Source of the DNA: Bacteroidaceae bacterium
GTDB lineage: Bacteria; Bacteroidota; Bacteroidia; Bacteroidales; Bacteroidaceae
Assembly: GCA_024682395.1 (NCBI GenBank)
Contig: JAIKZH010000018.1
Span: forward strand, 1-38,385
Reading direction: 5' to 3'
DNA: 38,385 nucleotides
Under the pieces are notes generated by a model. The model was not told where the DNA came from. It ran no database searches and was given only the letters and a program-made list of their open reading frames with translations. A program made the position numbers and the translations under genes. Shown piece by piece: positions 38,121 to 38,385 of this stretch; the stretch's first letter is position 1, and each line of letters starts with the position of its first letter.

Positions 38121-38153
38121 AAAAAGAGAACGTAAAAAAGTTCTCTTTTTTGT
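38121..38153 (+). terminator. Terminator of tRNA-Asp
   Basis: AAAAAGAGAAC (38121-38131) pairs with GTTCTCTTTTT (38140-38150) around an 8-nt loop, followed by more T. Confidence 0.85.
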
Positions 38154-38247
38154 TTATATATACTTATAGATACGATTAGAAAAATCGTATTTTTTGACAC
38201 TAATAAAATTCAAAAATAGTCTGATTATTTTCTTGAAGAATCTTATT

Positions 38248-38385
38248 GGCTCAATAGATTTTTCATAGGGATAAGTTTTTAAATTTCCCATAATAGAATT
38301 ACCTTTGCACTATGGAAGACAAAGGTTTATTAATGTTAGCCCGTATGGTGCTACCCAAGGAAGTGCTTGATCACTTCATAATAAC
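38248..38385 (+). mobile_element. 5' end of an ISAon1-like insertion sequence (cut by window edge)
   Basis: Begins at about 38248 with GGCTCAATAGAT, the inverted partner (11 of 12) of the repeat at 130-141. It contains the start of a transposase-region ORF at 38312. Orientation is the same as that of the copy at the left edge. Confidence 0.55.
38312..38385 (+). CDS. ISAon1-family transposase N-terminal region protein (partial)
   Basis: An ATG-started ORF running off the window. It reads MEDKGLLMLARMVLPKEVLD, then HFII, which resembles the separate N-terminal-region ORF of ISAon1-type elements (LLPxxLLxxF). A TACCTTTG -7 box at 38300-38307 ends four bases before the ATG, so translation may be nearly leaderless. 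Only 24 codons are visible. Confidence 0.55.
   Translation, partial: MEDKGLLMLARMVLPKEVLDHFII

Overview
The window looks like a chromosomal segment of a member of the Bacteroidales, most likely Prevotellaceae. It is AT-rich and has Bacteroidetes-type promoters (TAnnTTTG -7 boxes, three with a TTTG exactly 19 nt upstream). A secreted glycosidase ends in a type IX secretion-like tail. The gene families (DUF4922 fusion, rSAM/lipoprotein-type maturase, 29-residue COX24/AURKAIP1-like protein beside rng, ISAon1-family transposase pieces) are typical of that group. Genus assignment is an inference; there is no rRNA in the window.

Layout. 1-142: 3' end of an ISAon1-family insertion sequence. 159-275: tiny zinc-ribbon gene. 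276-6612: a probable envelope/peptidoglycan module, with a secreted NlpC/P60 hydrolase carrying a degenerate CapA-like domain on the minus strand, divergent from an operon of a GT2-GT2-DUF4922 fusion, a SpoIID-like protein without a signal peptide, and an AmpG-like MFS permease. 6615-7989: a decayed rhamnogalacturonan-lyase start, then a small TIR/TSD-bounded element that itself contains an internally deleted IS5-like element. 8265-11399: large secreted GH43-CBM6 arabinan/xylan enzyme. 11727-13860: CNNM/DUF21-CBS membrane protein and a radical SAM/SPASM enzyme, convergent with tilS (13870-15198). 15369-15440: tRNA-Cys. 15612-18611: a conserved hypothetical, then a division/RNA-decay operon (ZapB-like coiled coil, zapA, a strong intergenic hairpin, rny). 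18836-22869: two tandem DUF3857 transglutaminase-like proteins, the first with an intact triad, the second apparently without. 23034-25775: membrane hypothetical and two glycosyltransferases on the minus strand. 26125-28351: Rid/FkbO-like protein overlapping a fused ResB/CcsA-like cytochrome c assembly protein. 28375-30074: two envelope hypotheticals. 30181-32210 (minus): hup, COX24-like small gene, rng. 32486-37736 (minus): SGNH hydrolase, bifunctional esterase, proB, proA, closely packed. 38046-38119: tRNA-Asp. 38248-38385: 5' end of an ISAon1-family element.

Functionally there are three themes. The first is housekeeping: RNases Y and E/G, TilS, ZapA, HU, proline synthesis and tRNAs. The second is plant polysaccharide attack: GH43-CBM6, a dead PL11-like lyase and two esterase proteins, without a SusC/SusD pair in the window. 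The third is envelope turnover: NlpC/P60, AmpG-like permease, SpoIID-like protein and DUF4922 fusion. The most interesting candidate for an incompletely described system is the GT2-GT2-DUF4922 / cytoplasmic SpoIID / AmpG operon, which looks like a cytoplasmic muropeptide or amino-sugar salvage pathway. Window ends in IS elements of the same family and orientation suggest either an assembly break at a repeat or flanking direct IS copies.
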